From Pleurodeles waltl (lineage: Eukaryota > Chordata > Amphibia > Caudata > Salamandridae): DNA of 64,000 bases. Within the stretch, counting starts at the first letter, position 1; every line of letters begins with the position of its first letter. Positions 21,879 to 32,121 of this stretch are shown in pieces. Location of the stretch: contig NC_090447.1 in the NCBI RefSeq assembly GCF_031143425.1, forward strand, positions 848,475,760 to 848,539,759, written 5' to 3'. The notes beneath the pieces are model-generated. The model made no database searches. It saw only the letters and a list, made by a program, of their open reading frames with translations, and was not told where the DNA came from. The translations under genes were made by a program, and so were the position numbers.

Positions 21879-23273
21879 ATAGTGTGCACAGAGTCCAGGG
21901 ATTTCCCAGAGGTTTAACAGAGGCTAAAGTAATGCTCTCTTTTGTGGTAGTGTGGTCGAGCAGTTAGGCTTGTCAGAGTGTAGTGCAAAGCATTTGTTGT
22001 ACATACACAGACAAGAGAAGGAGCACACACTCAATGACAACTCCAGACCAATGGTTTTTATATAGCAAAAATTTATTTTCTTCATTTATTTTTAGAACAA
22101 GATTTACGTTGCAGGTAAGTACTAGATTTGTATTTCACACACTAATCAATACTACTTAGCTTGAAATCGATAAGTTATACAATTTTGAAATATTGAGAGT
22201 AATCAGTTTTGAAAGTTGACAGTGCAATTTTCAGAAACAGTTCCGGGGGGAAGAAAAGTTAGATCGATTTGCAGGTACGTCAGTTCCCGCGTCTTAGGAG
22301 GGCACACCTGGGAGATTTAGAGGAGCACTGGGACCCTCAGCGGCACTGGGACCGCCGGGTGCAGGGTGCAAACAAAGGGTCGGGTCTCCAATGATTCTCT
22401 ATAAGGGGACCCAGGGGTCATTCAGATGCTGCAGGCCAGATCCAGGGGGTCGACTCATGCAAACCACAGGCTGGAGAAGGAGGGGGGATGCCTGCTGAAC
22501 TTAGCTGCACTGGAGGTCGGGTTCTCCAAGGCCTGGGGGCTGCAGATGCAGTGGTCTTTTAGGCATCGGATATCTTCGTCCGGAGCTTTCGCGATCAGTG
22601 GGGACCTTGGGATTCCCTCTGCAGATGTTGTCGTGGAGGGGTGGAGAGATCAACCTAGGATGAGCCCTTGCTCAGAACTGCCTGGGGATCCTCTCTAGTT
22701 GGTTGGACCACCTTTACACAGGCCGTGGGAGTCGGGTGCAGAATGGTGAGGACTCACACATTCGGAGTGAGGCTGGAGTCCCTGGTTGTTGTTTCTTCTT
22801 GGACAGGGCCGCTATCCACAGGAGTTCTTCGTCCTTTTCGGTGCAGAGCAGTCCCCTGGAGCTTGGCAGAGGACGCTGGTCCCGCTGGATGAGTCGCTTT
22901 TCTTGTGCAGGTTCTTTGAAGCAGGAGACAGGCCGGTAGGGCTGGAACCAAATCAGTTGTCGTCTTCCTTTTTCGCTGAGGGGGTTTCAGCTATGCAGTC
23001 CTTCTTCGTCTTGTCAGGTCAACAGGAATTTGGTGAGCTGAGTTCTGGCAGGCCCCTATGTCCTAGATTTAGGGGCGTTTCAGGTGTCAGAGGGCAGTAG
23101 CCAATGGCTATCTCCTTGAGGGTGGTTGCACCCTTCTTGTGTCCACTCCGTTTGGGGAGGATGTTACAAACCTAACCCTATTGGTCCCTGTCCTCCAAAC
23201 CAAGATGGAGCATTTTGCAGGGATGGGGTCACCTCAGTTCTGGACACCTTAGGGGTGGTCCTAGCTAGCGTGG
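21879..23273. mobile_element. LTR D, second piece
   Basis: Continues D after the ATA duplication of Harbinger 1 (GTGTGCACAGAGTCCAGG) up to the Gypsy insertion at 23274. Frames here are short and shift; none was recognised. The stretch 22060-22100 is AT-rich with a TTTATT, a possible minus-strand polyadenylation signal. Confidence 0.6.
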
Positions 23274-25606
23274 TGTGAGAAGCTGGCCTGGTTTGTAGTG
23301 GGTACCAGAGGTACTTACACCTTATACCAGGTCCTGGGATCCACCTTAGTGAAATGTAGGCCATGTCTAGCAGCTTAGGCTGTCTAGGGGTAGCTGTAGC
23401 AGAGAAGCCAAGGCTGAACTAGGAGACATGCAAAGCTCTTGCAAGACCACTATAGTCACACAGTACTTAAAAAAAATAAAAGACAATACCCAGTGTTACC
23501 AAAAATAAAAGTACCTTATTTTAGTGACAGAAGGTCAAAAAATATCTTAGAGACAATGCTCCTTCTGGAGGTAAGTATTATACACAATATATACACTAGT
23601 AACCAAAATAAGGTAAGTACACAGTCAGAAATTAGTGCAAACAGTGAAAACCACTATAAATTGCAATGGGCCTAGGGGCATCACAAGCCATATACTAAAA
23701 TAGTGGTATGCAAAAGTCGGATTCCCCACTAGACAAGTGTAGTGTGTAGTGGGGTACTGGGAAGGCCAGGCAGCCCCCACAGGAGTCCCAGGACATGGGG
23801 ACAAATGAGTTGCAAAGTGCGATTGTTGCAGCACTACACAAAGAGATCCCATGCCGCCGGAGAACAACTCAGGGAGCTGAGCGTCGCAGGATAGAGTGCT
23901 GGGGATCTGAGCTATGCTGTGTACGAAGAACTTTTGGAAGAAGTGCACAGAAGCCCAAGGAGCTGCAGAAGACGTGATGCACAGGGGTACTATCTGGCAC
24001 GGGGAGGCAAGCCCTTACCTCCACCAAATTTGGACAGCTGGACCTTTGGACAGTCAGGATCACTTCGGTCCACCACCTGTGTTCCAGGGATCACGCTCGT
24101 CGACAGGAGAGGAGTCCCAGAGTACTGGTTGTCATTGCAGAGAGGTTCCTACTGAAGAAGGGAAGTGACTCTGTCACTCCACAGGAGATTTCTTCAGTTC
24201 TTCTGGTGCAGGGTGAAGACAGACAGTCCTCAGAGCATGCACAACCTGGAAACTGTTGCAGTTGATGGCTGGAGCTGAAGTTGCAGGTCACAGTAGCCTT
24301 CCTGGATACTTTGTTGCAGTTACAGTGGTTCTTGGAGCAGTCCAATGGTCAGAAGCTGAAGAAGAGGATGCAGAGGAGTCCTGGTGGAATCTTGCAAACT
24401 GAATCTGAGGAAACACCCAGAGGAGAGACCCTAAATAGCCCTGAGAGGGGGATTGACTACCTACCCAGGAATGCACCTATCAGGAGGGGTCTTTGACGTC
24501 ACCTGCTGGCACTGGCCATTCAGATTCTCCCAGAGGGTGCCCACACCTTGGAATCCAAGATGGCTAACACCAGGGACACTCTGGAGGAGCTCTGGACACC
24601 ACCCCTGGGGTGGTGATGGACAGGGGACTGGTCACTCCCCTCTCCTTTGTCCAGTTTCATGCCAGAGCAGGGACTGTGGGTCCCTGAACCGTTGTAGACT
24701 GGATTATGCAAGAACGGCACAGTTTGTGCCCTTCAAAACATTTCCAGAGACGATGGGAGTATACGCCTCCCATGCCTGTAACACCTATTTCCAATGGGAG
24801 AGGGTGTAACACCCCACTCCTAAAGGAAATGTGTTCTGCCTTCCTGGGATTGAGCTGCTCAATCCCCAGGAGGGCAGAAACCTGTCTGTGAGGTGGCAGC
24901 AGTGGAAAGCTCAGAAAGCTGGTTTAGCAGTACTGAGGGACTATGGTGGAGCCCCAAGGAGGGTGCATGGAATTGGCCCCCCGATAACAGATCTGGATTA
25001 GGGGTTCAATTTGACAATCTGAGACACCTCACATGGCCATATTCGGAGTTACCATTGTGAAACTACATATATGTATTGACATATATGTAGTTCACGCTTC
25101 TAATAGTGTCCCCACACTCACTAAGTCTGGGAAATTGGTCCTGGACAACATGGGGGCACCTTTGCTAGTGAAAGGGTGCCCTCACACACAGTAACTTTGC
25201 ACCTAGCCTTCAGTAACTGAAGGTCAGACATATAGGTGACTTATAAGTTATCTGGTGCAGTGAAAAATGGCTGTGAAATAGTGTGTGCAGTGGCAGTCCT
25301 GAAAGAGTGTATGAGCTCCTTATGGGTGGCAAAAGTAATGCTGCAGCCCGTAAGGATCTCCTGGAACCCCCATGCCCTGGGTACCTAGGTACCATATACT
25401 AGGGACTTATAAGGGAGAGCATAAGTACTGGAGGTCTGGTTAGCAGAACTCCAGTGACACAGTCAGGCATACTGACAACACATATAGGTCACAAAGTATG
25501 AGCACTGGGGTCCTGACTAGCATGATCCCAGTGAGACAGTAAAAACACACTGACAATCAGGTAGAAATTGAGGGTAACATGCCAAGAAAGATGTTACTTT
25601 ACTACC
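23274..25606 (-). repeat. 3' LTR of the Gypsy element
   Basis: A 2,333-bp LTR. The plus-strand view starts TGTGAGAAGCTGGCC and ends TTTACTACC, where the expected ..CTACA terminus has mutated. The copy at 38367 starts with the same 13 bases and follows it for kilobases. Short frames inside (for example at 23795-24500) recur in the other LTR copies and are not genes. LTRs of this length are unusual but the boundary is fixed on one side by the PPT and on the other by the D LTR sequence. Confidence 0.75.
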
Positions 25607-25620
25607 CAACCCCCCCAAAC
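25607..25620 (-). other. Polypurine tract of the Gypsy element
   Basis: On the minus strand GTTTGGGGGGGTTG lies directly before the 3' LTR, the position and composition of a plus-strand priming site. Confidence 0.65.
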
Positions 25621-25639
25621 AAGGAGTTGTAAGGCTAAC

Positions 25640-26105
25640 CTTGCCCAGATGATTCTTCATTGTCTAAGTGGAAATATCTGGAGAGTCCATCTTCATTGGA
25701 GTGGTTACTCCCAGGTCTATGTTACACTGTAAAGTCCATCCCCTGTAGGGAAATGGACCACCTCAAAAAGTAGGGTTTTCTCCATTCACCTGTTTTAACC
25801 ATAAGAGAGGTTTGTGGTCTTTCTGAACTATGAAGTGGGTCCCAAATAGTATGGTCTCACCTTCTTCAGGGCGCAGACCACAACAAAGGCCTCTCTCTCT
25901 ATGGCTGACCAATGCTTTTCTCTAGGGGTCAACCTCCTACTGATAAAAGCAACAGGTTGGTCCTGGCCCTCTGAGTTTAGTTGTGAAAGCACTGGCCCAA
26001 GCCCCAGTTCAGAAGCATCTGTCTGTACAAGTAATTTTTAGAGTAATTTGGGCTTTTTAGGATAGGAGCAGTACACATAGCCTCCTTAAGCTCCTCAAAG
26101 GCTAT
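25640..26105 (-). pseudogene. Gypsy RNase H domain
   Basis: Follows the RT segment. Minus-strand frames give QTDASELGLGPVLSQLNSEG, then QDQPVAFISRRLTPREKHWS and AIEREAFVVV, the start of a Gypsy-type RNase H (RNase_H_2) that removes template RNA. Frameshifts near 26035 and 25850 and a missing base run break it. It lies between RT and the PPT, as expected for the pol C-terminus. Confidence 0.65.
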
Positions 26106-27335
26106 TCAACAGCTGGCTGTCCATAATAGCTTTTTGGGCATTTTCTTAGAGGTGAGGTAGTTAGGAGGGGCAACAATAGAGCCATAGTTCTTAATGAACC
26201 TCCTGTAATACCCGGTGAGACCAAGAAAGGCTTTGACTTGAGTCTGAGTAGTAGGGGGAGCCCAGTCTAAAATAGTCTGTACCTTCCCCTGTAGTGGTTC
26301 AATCTGTTCTCCACCAACCAGGTTACCCAGATCAACCAATTTCCCCTGCCCTGTCTGGCATTTAGAAGCCTTGATAGCGAGGCCTGCCTTTTGCAGGGCC
26401 TCTAAAACTTTCCACAGGTGGACCAGGTGGTCATCCCAGGTGGAGATAAATACAGCAATATCATTTTGATATGCTGCACTAAATGCTTCTAGACCTTGGA
26501 GGCTTTGGAAAGTGGCAGATGCATTTTTCAGACCAAAGGGCATATCTGTGAATTGATAATGCCCTCTAATGGTTGAAAATGCAGTTTTAGGTTCAGCACC
26601 CTCTGATAATTTGATCTGCCAACACCCTGCAGTCAAATCAAAGGTGCTTAGATACTTGGCAGATGCCAGTGTATCTATTAGCTCATCTGCCCTGGGTATA
26701 GGGTGAGCATCTGTTTTTGTAACTGTATTGAGCACTCTGCAGTCTACACAAAACCTAATTTCTCTGTTTCCATCTTTACTATGAGGTTTGGGGACAAGCA
26801 CCACTGGGAAGGCCCAGGGGCTATCTGAGTGCTCAATAACACCTAGGTCCAACATTTTCGGAACCTCAGATTTAATGCAGTCTCTGGCACGGTCAGGCTG
26901 CCTATAAATCTTACTTTTGACAGGCAAACTGTCTCCAGTATCAATGGTATGTTCACACCAAGTAGTCTGACCACTTGTGAGTGAAAAGAGTTCAGAGTAT
27001 TGGCCTAGGACGTTCTTGCAGTCGTCCTTTTGCTCTGCAGTAAAGCAGTCTGCAAGGACAACCCCCTCCACTGAGCCATCAGCTTCAGTGTTAGAGAAGA
27101 GGTCAGGGAGAGGGTCACTCTCCTCTTCCTGTCCCTCATCTGTGGCCATGAGGGGGGTCAAATCTGCCCTATCATAATAGGATTCAAATCGGTTGACATG
27201 AAGTACCCGGAGGGGACTTCTTGCAGTGCCAAGGTCTACCAGATAGGTGACCTCACCCTTCTTTTCTACAATAAGATGTGGTCCACTCCATTTGTCTTGG
27301 AGTGCTCTTGGTGCCACAGGCTGTAAAACCCACAC
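26106..27335 (-). pseudogene. Integrase C-terminus fused to Gypsy RT
   Basis: A 409-codon open stretch. Residues 1-55 hold the integrase GPY/F-like end (KWSGPHLIVEKKGEVTYLVD, VLHVNRFESYY). A linker with acidic residues follows, then the RT: DTGDSLPVKSKIYRQP, LGVIEHSDSPWAFPVVLVPK, IRFCVDCRVLN, LSTFDLTAGCWQIKL, FSTIRGHYQFTDMPFGLKNA. The catalytic motif expected as Y-x-D-D reads AYQNDIAVF (about 26458-26484), so the first catalytic Asp of the pair is Asn and the enzyme is dead. A few codons appear to be missing before LQGLEAF. One polyprotein carrying IN then RT is direct evidence of the Gmr1 domain order. Confidence 0.85.
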
Positions 27336-27651
27336 CTTCTATCGTGGGTGCTACTCAGTTAGGACAGCCGTCTGGTCATGCCATTGCTTTTAAAGTTGTT
27401 GGCTGGCCTGAAAGTTCTTAGTAGCCTTTTTCATGTACTCATCCATGCTTAATCTTAGTCCAAGCACATAATCCACAATGTCTTGTTTAGGGGGCTTCAA
27501 GGGTTGCTCCCACCCCTCTTTGACAAGAGCAAGGGGACCCCTTACAGGGGTAGCTGTAGCCCACTCCTTTTTGGGGTACCTCCCTGTAGGCAAAAATGAG
27601 GAATGGCGTGCGGACATCCCATCTCCTTCTGAGTTTTTCAAAGAGTCCCAT
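27336..27651 (-). pseudogene. Gypsy integrase, distal part
   Basis: The minus-strand frames give KLRRRWDV, FAYREVPQKGVGYS, KQDIVDYVLGLR and EYMKKATKNFQASQQL, the end of the integrase core and the spacer before the GPY/F region. Two frameshifts and stops near 27560 and 27370 are present. The solo LTR at 27652 cuts it from the catalytic core at 28682. Confidence 0.7.
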
Positions 27652-28676
27652 TGTTGTGGGTTCCTTGGGAAGAAAGGGATTTCTATTTGAGAAAAATGAG
27701 AAGACAAGACCTAATTTTGTGCTATAGACTTTTAGGCTTTCTTTATTACTCTCTTCTGGAGCTTTACAGGCTAAGAACAAACAACCAAAAACAAATTAAG
27801 TGTTTCTTTACCTTTTCCTTCTTTTGTAATTCTTCTCTATTCTTCTTATGCTTTTAGGTCTCTTGGTTCTGTTTCTTTAGTCAGAATTTTTTCCCCTTTT
27901 AGTTCCTTTTGTTATTCGTATCATAGGCTTCTTGACACTGTTCGCTGGTGTACCGTTTTCCGTTTCTTCTAGGTCACTTGTCTCAGTCGCGGCGGTGGTG
28001 GTGTCCCGGGGAAAGAGAAGGATCTGGGAAAATCAGGTAAGTGTTTGTTTACTGCTGTTATTATCACCAAACAAACATAAAGGGGAAAGAAGGGTGAGGG
28101 TCCAAGGGCAGTGCGGGAGAGGGAAAACGTGAGCAACCAAATTAAGCACGGTGCAGGGAGCGGTGTGCGGTACCTCATAACGCCTTCAACTGACTGGTTC
28201 TCCCTTTCTCCCTTTCTTCACTCCGTTAGTACCCCTCGTCCCTCCTCCCACCTTCCCACGTCCACCAGTAACCCTATGTGCCCTGAATACGGGTACGCAC
28301 CTGAACAAGCCACGTCCCTCCTGGGGCGTGGCTGGGAGTTTCTACATTGTCCATCAAAGGTGCTGGGTCTTCAATACCCTCCGCGTCTTGGCAAGTAGAC
28401 TTTGGGGTTTTCTCGTTGTTGCTGTTCTCGGTGGCTGGTTCCGTATGTTCGGGACCCTCTCCTCTTTCCTTCTCATCCTTTTTCTCTCAACTCCGTCTCT
28501 CTGCTCCGATTCCTTCTGAATACGCCGGCGTTTTAGTTCCGGTTTCATTTTGTGTTCTTTTAAAGCGGATATCCGGGTTAACCCTCCAGTCAGGTGTCCA
28601 TTCCAAGGCACCCCGGGTACGTACATAAAGGCCCCGTGGGATCCTCTGATGGTATGGATGTTGTGACCCTGTTATA
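27652..28676 (-). mobile_element. Solo LTR inserted in the Gypsy integrase
   Basis: A 1,025-bp segment flanked by CCCAT on both sides (27647-27651 and 28677-28681). On the minus strand it starts TATAACAGGGTCAC (the expected TG is TA) and ends CCCACAACA. An AATAAAG at about 27747 on the minus strand fits a polyadenylation signal. Integrase reading frames stop on one side and resume on the other. No internal coding region exists, so it is a solo LTR of an unidentified family. Confidence 0.75.
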
Positions 28677-28681
28677 CCCAT

Positions 28682-29410
28682 GATCATGAACTTTGTGAGT
28701 TTTGTTAAATCTCTCAACCAGTACATTTGTTTGTGGATGATAGGGTGTGGTGAACTTATAGGTTACACTTCACTCCTTCCACATAACTTTTAAGTAAGCA
28801 GACATGAAGTTATTACCCCTGTCTGATACTACCTCTTTAGAAAAGCCCTCCCTTGAAAATATTCCCAGGAGGGCCTTTGCCACTGCAGGAGCTGTAGTGG
28901 TCCTTAAGGGGATTGTCTCTGAGAATCTCGTGGAATGGTCCACTACGACTAAGATGAATCTGTTTCCAGAAGCAGTTGAAGGGTTAAGGGGCCAACAAAA
29001 TCAATCCCTACCCTTTCAAAGGGTAACCCAACCACAGGTAGTAGGATTAAGGGGGCCTTTGTGGTGCCACCAGTTTTGCGCCTGGCCTGGCAAGTGACAC
29101 AAGAGCGACAGAACTGTTTTGTGTCCTCTGACATGTGAGTCCAGTGAAAGTGAGGGACAAGTCTGTCCCATGTTTTACTTTACCCCAAATGTCCAGCCAA
29201 AGGAATATCATGTATCAGAGTTAGGAGGAATTCCCTATGCTGTAAACGGATGACCAGTCTCCTAGTGGCACCAGATTTAGGGTCCCTTGCCTCAGTATAG
29301 AGGAGATTATTCTCCCAGTAAACTCTCTGGGCATCATTGACATCCCCATTTTGCTGTTTGACAGCTTGCTGTCTTAGACCCTCTAGTGCGGGACAGGTCT
29401 GCTGTGCCAC
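28682..29410 (-). pseudogene. Gypsy integrase, zinc-binding and catalytic core
   Basis: From 29410 down: ALEGLRQQAVKQQNGDVND, then LAGHLG and HFHW (zinc-binding His pair), then CRSCVTC (Cys pair), then FERVGIDFVGPL with the first catalytic Asp, VVSDRGNNFMS with the second, and PYHPQTNVLVERFNKT with the Glu. So HHCC and D-D-E are all visible and the enzyme that would insert the cDNA was intact in kind. Breaks are a stop near 29177 and a frameshift at the edge of the solo LTR. It precedes RT in transcription order. Confidence 0.8.
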
Positions 29411-30414
29411 AGTCAGTTACCCCCTGGCAGGCTCCCCTGCACCCAAGAGCTCAGCTGTGTCAGCCTGAAGCTCCTCTGGTGTAAGTTCTGCAAAAGGAGT
29501 TGACTCTTCATGAAAGTGGAATCTTCTGGAGAGGGAGGGATAGTGGAAAAGGGTTTGCCCTTTCTACCCCTAGCTTTTGGGAGCACTTGGTCCATTGTCC
29601 CAGGATCCAAGTTTCCCTGTCCTCTTTGCTTCTTGGCCTGAGCCCTGGTAAGAGCAAAGATGTGCCCTGAAATGCCCTGCATGGCTGCATGGGCCTCCAA
29701 TTCCACTTCAGCTCAAATTGAAGTTTCCAAGTCATTGCCCAATAGACACTCTACAGATAAGCCAGTGGATACCACAACCTTTTTAGGACCAGTAACACCC
29801 ACCCCCCCCGGTTGAGATTCACAATAGCCATGGGGTGGCTAACTGTTGTTATGGGCATCAGTAACTTTGTAATGATGACCATGTAGGTGTTGCTCAGGGG
29901 CAACCAGTTTCTCCTTCACCATAGTGACACTGGCATCTGTGTCCTTGTAGGCCTCACCCTGAACACCATGTATTAGAGGTAGTTGCCTGTACTTATCCAT
30001 ATTTAGGGGACTAGCAACCAAGGTAACAAGGTCAGTGCTACCATCAGAGACTAAAATAGCCTCAGTGGTTTCCCTAACTAGACCAAGCCCCGCTACATTA
30101 TCAAAAGTGAGCCCAGCTGCGCCCTTTGTTTGGCTATTTGTAGAATTTTTCCAACCACCACTGCTATTACTAGGGGCACCAGTGGAAGCAGTGGGGGTTG
30201 TGGTGGTGGGAGTTTTGGTGCTTCTCTTGGGACAAGTGGGGTTACTTGACCAATGGCCTTTGATTTTACACAAATAACACCAAGGCTTTTTCTGATGTTT
30301 AGAAGAGGATTTGGGCCCACCACCCCAGAGGATTTTTGTGGGCCTGATGAAGACTGGCTTTTCATCGTTGTCCCCACCCTTGTCATGTGACTTACCATCC
30401 TTCTTGCTGCTCAC
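29411..30414 (-). pseudogene. Gypsy gag zinc knuckle and protease region
   Basis: The 191-codon frame (30414-29839) starts with a Lys/Asp-rich stretch, then a CCHC knuckle (WCYLCKIKGHWSSNPTCPK, about 30245-30290) that would bind RNA, then a Thr/Ser-rich linker, then YKDTDASVTMV at about 29930-29960. The protease motif D-T-G is D-T-D here, so the protease is inactive. The next frame (29735-29413) continues with AHAAMQGISGHIFALTRAQA and a charged linker up to the integrase start. A run of C at 29801-29809 marks a likely slip site between the two. Confidence 0.75.
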
Positions 30415-31507
30415 CCTTGCTCTGACCCATTTGTCTGCCTTCTTTTACAATTCTTGGGGTGTAACAAATCAGACACACAATTGTTAAGAATATGCTCTCT
30501 CAAGATTAGATTACATAAGCTTTCATAATCGAACACCTTGCTACCTTGCAACCAACCTTCTAAGACCTTCACTGAACAGTCCACAGAGTCTATCCAATCT
30601 TGTGAAGACTGTTTTCTGGCTTCTCTGAACTTAATCCTATATTGTTCAGTGGTTAAGCCAAATCCATCCGAGAATGCAGTCTTCATAACATTGTAATTAT
30701 CTGAATAATCTTCCCTGACAGAAAGGACTCTATCTATCCCCTTGCCAGAGAAGGTCAGCCACAGAATAGCAGCCCACTGTACCTGAGGAACCCTCTGAAC
30801 TTTACAGGCCCTCTTAAGTGCAGCAAACCACTTGTAAATGTTATCCCCCTACTTGTAAGGGGGGACAATCTTATGCAGGTTTATCGAATCAAGTGTATGC
30901 TCTTTAACATTAAAACTTCTAAAACTGCTGTTGCTGCTGCCACCATGGGGAACTAACCCCAACCCCTGTCTTTCCCTTTCCACAGCTAGGGATTTCCTAT
31001 GCAAGTCCAACTGTTGCTACTGTAGCCTCAGTCTGGCCTCCCTCAACCTCAGTTTTCTGAGTTCTCTATCTAGGGACTGGTCCTCAGGGTTGGATGTGTG
31101 GGACACATCTGACACAGAAGTGACATGGGAGTGAGCAGAGGTTGATCTTTCCCTAACTTGTGTAACCCTAGTGACCTGGCTTCTAGGGCTTGTGTGTGCC
31201 CCCTTCCCACTACCAGCTAAACTAGGTGGTTTGTTAAGAGAAAGATCTGTTGAAGGAACCTTACCTGCATCTTCAGGACCCTCACCTGAATCTACCTTCT
31301 CAGGTTCCTCTCTACCTCCCCCTCTGGTTGTACATGACCTTCAGGATGATACTGGTCATCTTGCAAGAGGAGATTCAAGAGGAAATCCTTATTGGGTTTC
31401 TTCCCAATCCCTAAGCTTCTTTCTAAGCAGAGACCCCTCAGACTTTTGAAATTAAGATTTTTATCAGTGGTCTTGACAACCCTGGGGTTAGCCTCAATAG
31501 AAGACAT
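30411..31507 (-). pseudogene. Gypsy gag
   Basis: Starts MSSIEANPRVVKTTDKNLNF (ATG at 31507-31505). Further down come SLGIGKKPNKDFLLNLLLQD, a Glu/Arg/Leu-rich stretch near 30960-31090 that looks like a coiled coil, and a capsid-like part (DGFGLTTEQYRIKFREARKQ, SQDWIDSVDCSVKVLEGWL, LCNLILREHILNNCVSDLLH) at 30686-30450. The particle-forming protein is cut by several stops and frame changes. The 5' end is notable: Harbinger 2 abuts the start codon. Confidence 0.7.
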
Positions 31508-32121
31508 AGATGGTAATTTTTAACCTGGCGTTAATGACCACACCGCCGGCATTGGCGGTAACTACCGACAACAGGCCGGCAGTGCAGACCGCCAAATAAT
31601 GAAGCATAGGGGAAACAGACAGCAGCCCATCCACCCACCACCGAATTGGAGGCACCGCCGACGAAGACAGAGGCCTTCTCCAGGCCGGCAGAAAGGCCCA
31701 ACCCGACCAGCATATTATGAACACCACATCGGCATCAGTTCCGGGGTGGTAACCACCTCCACTCAAAGTCTGGCGGAAATGACCCATATAAAGGGAAACA
31801 CTCACCAAAGGCACACAGAACACGCCGATGCTGACATGGAGCGAGAGTTGGAAATACTGCCAGTGCTTTTCCTTGCCATATTCCTCCAGGACCATGACCG
31901 CCGATGAAGACGACAATGGTAAGTCCCCCAGCCTAGCACAAGGGAGGAAAGGGTGCAATTACACAACACACCGCAACACACACCCAACCCCTCCCACCAC
32001 CCCAAGCCATACTCACCCTAACAAAATGTACTTACCAGACTGGAGCCAACAAATACCTTCACCAATGCACACACATGTGCACACCACACCCCCATAGTGA
32101 AACGCTGCCGAACGGCTTAAT

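Noticed and set aside
23795..24500. Several overlapping frames that recur near 39420-40090 and 41116-41820
   Set aside because: They are shared because the LTR is repeated; no domain, frames differ between copies.
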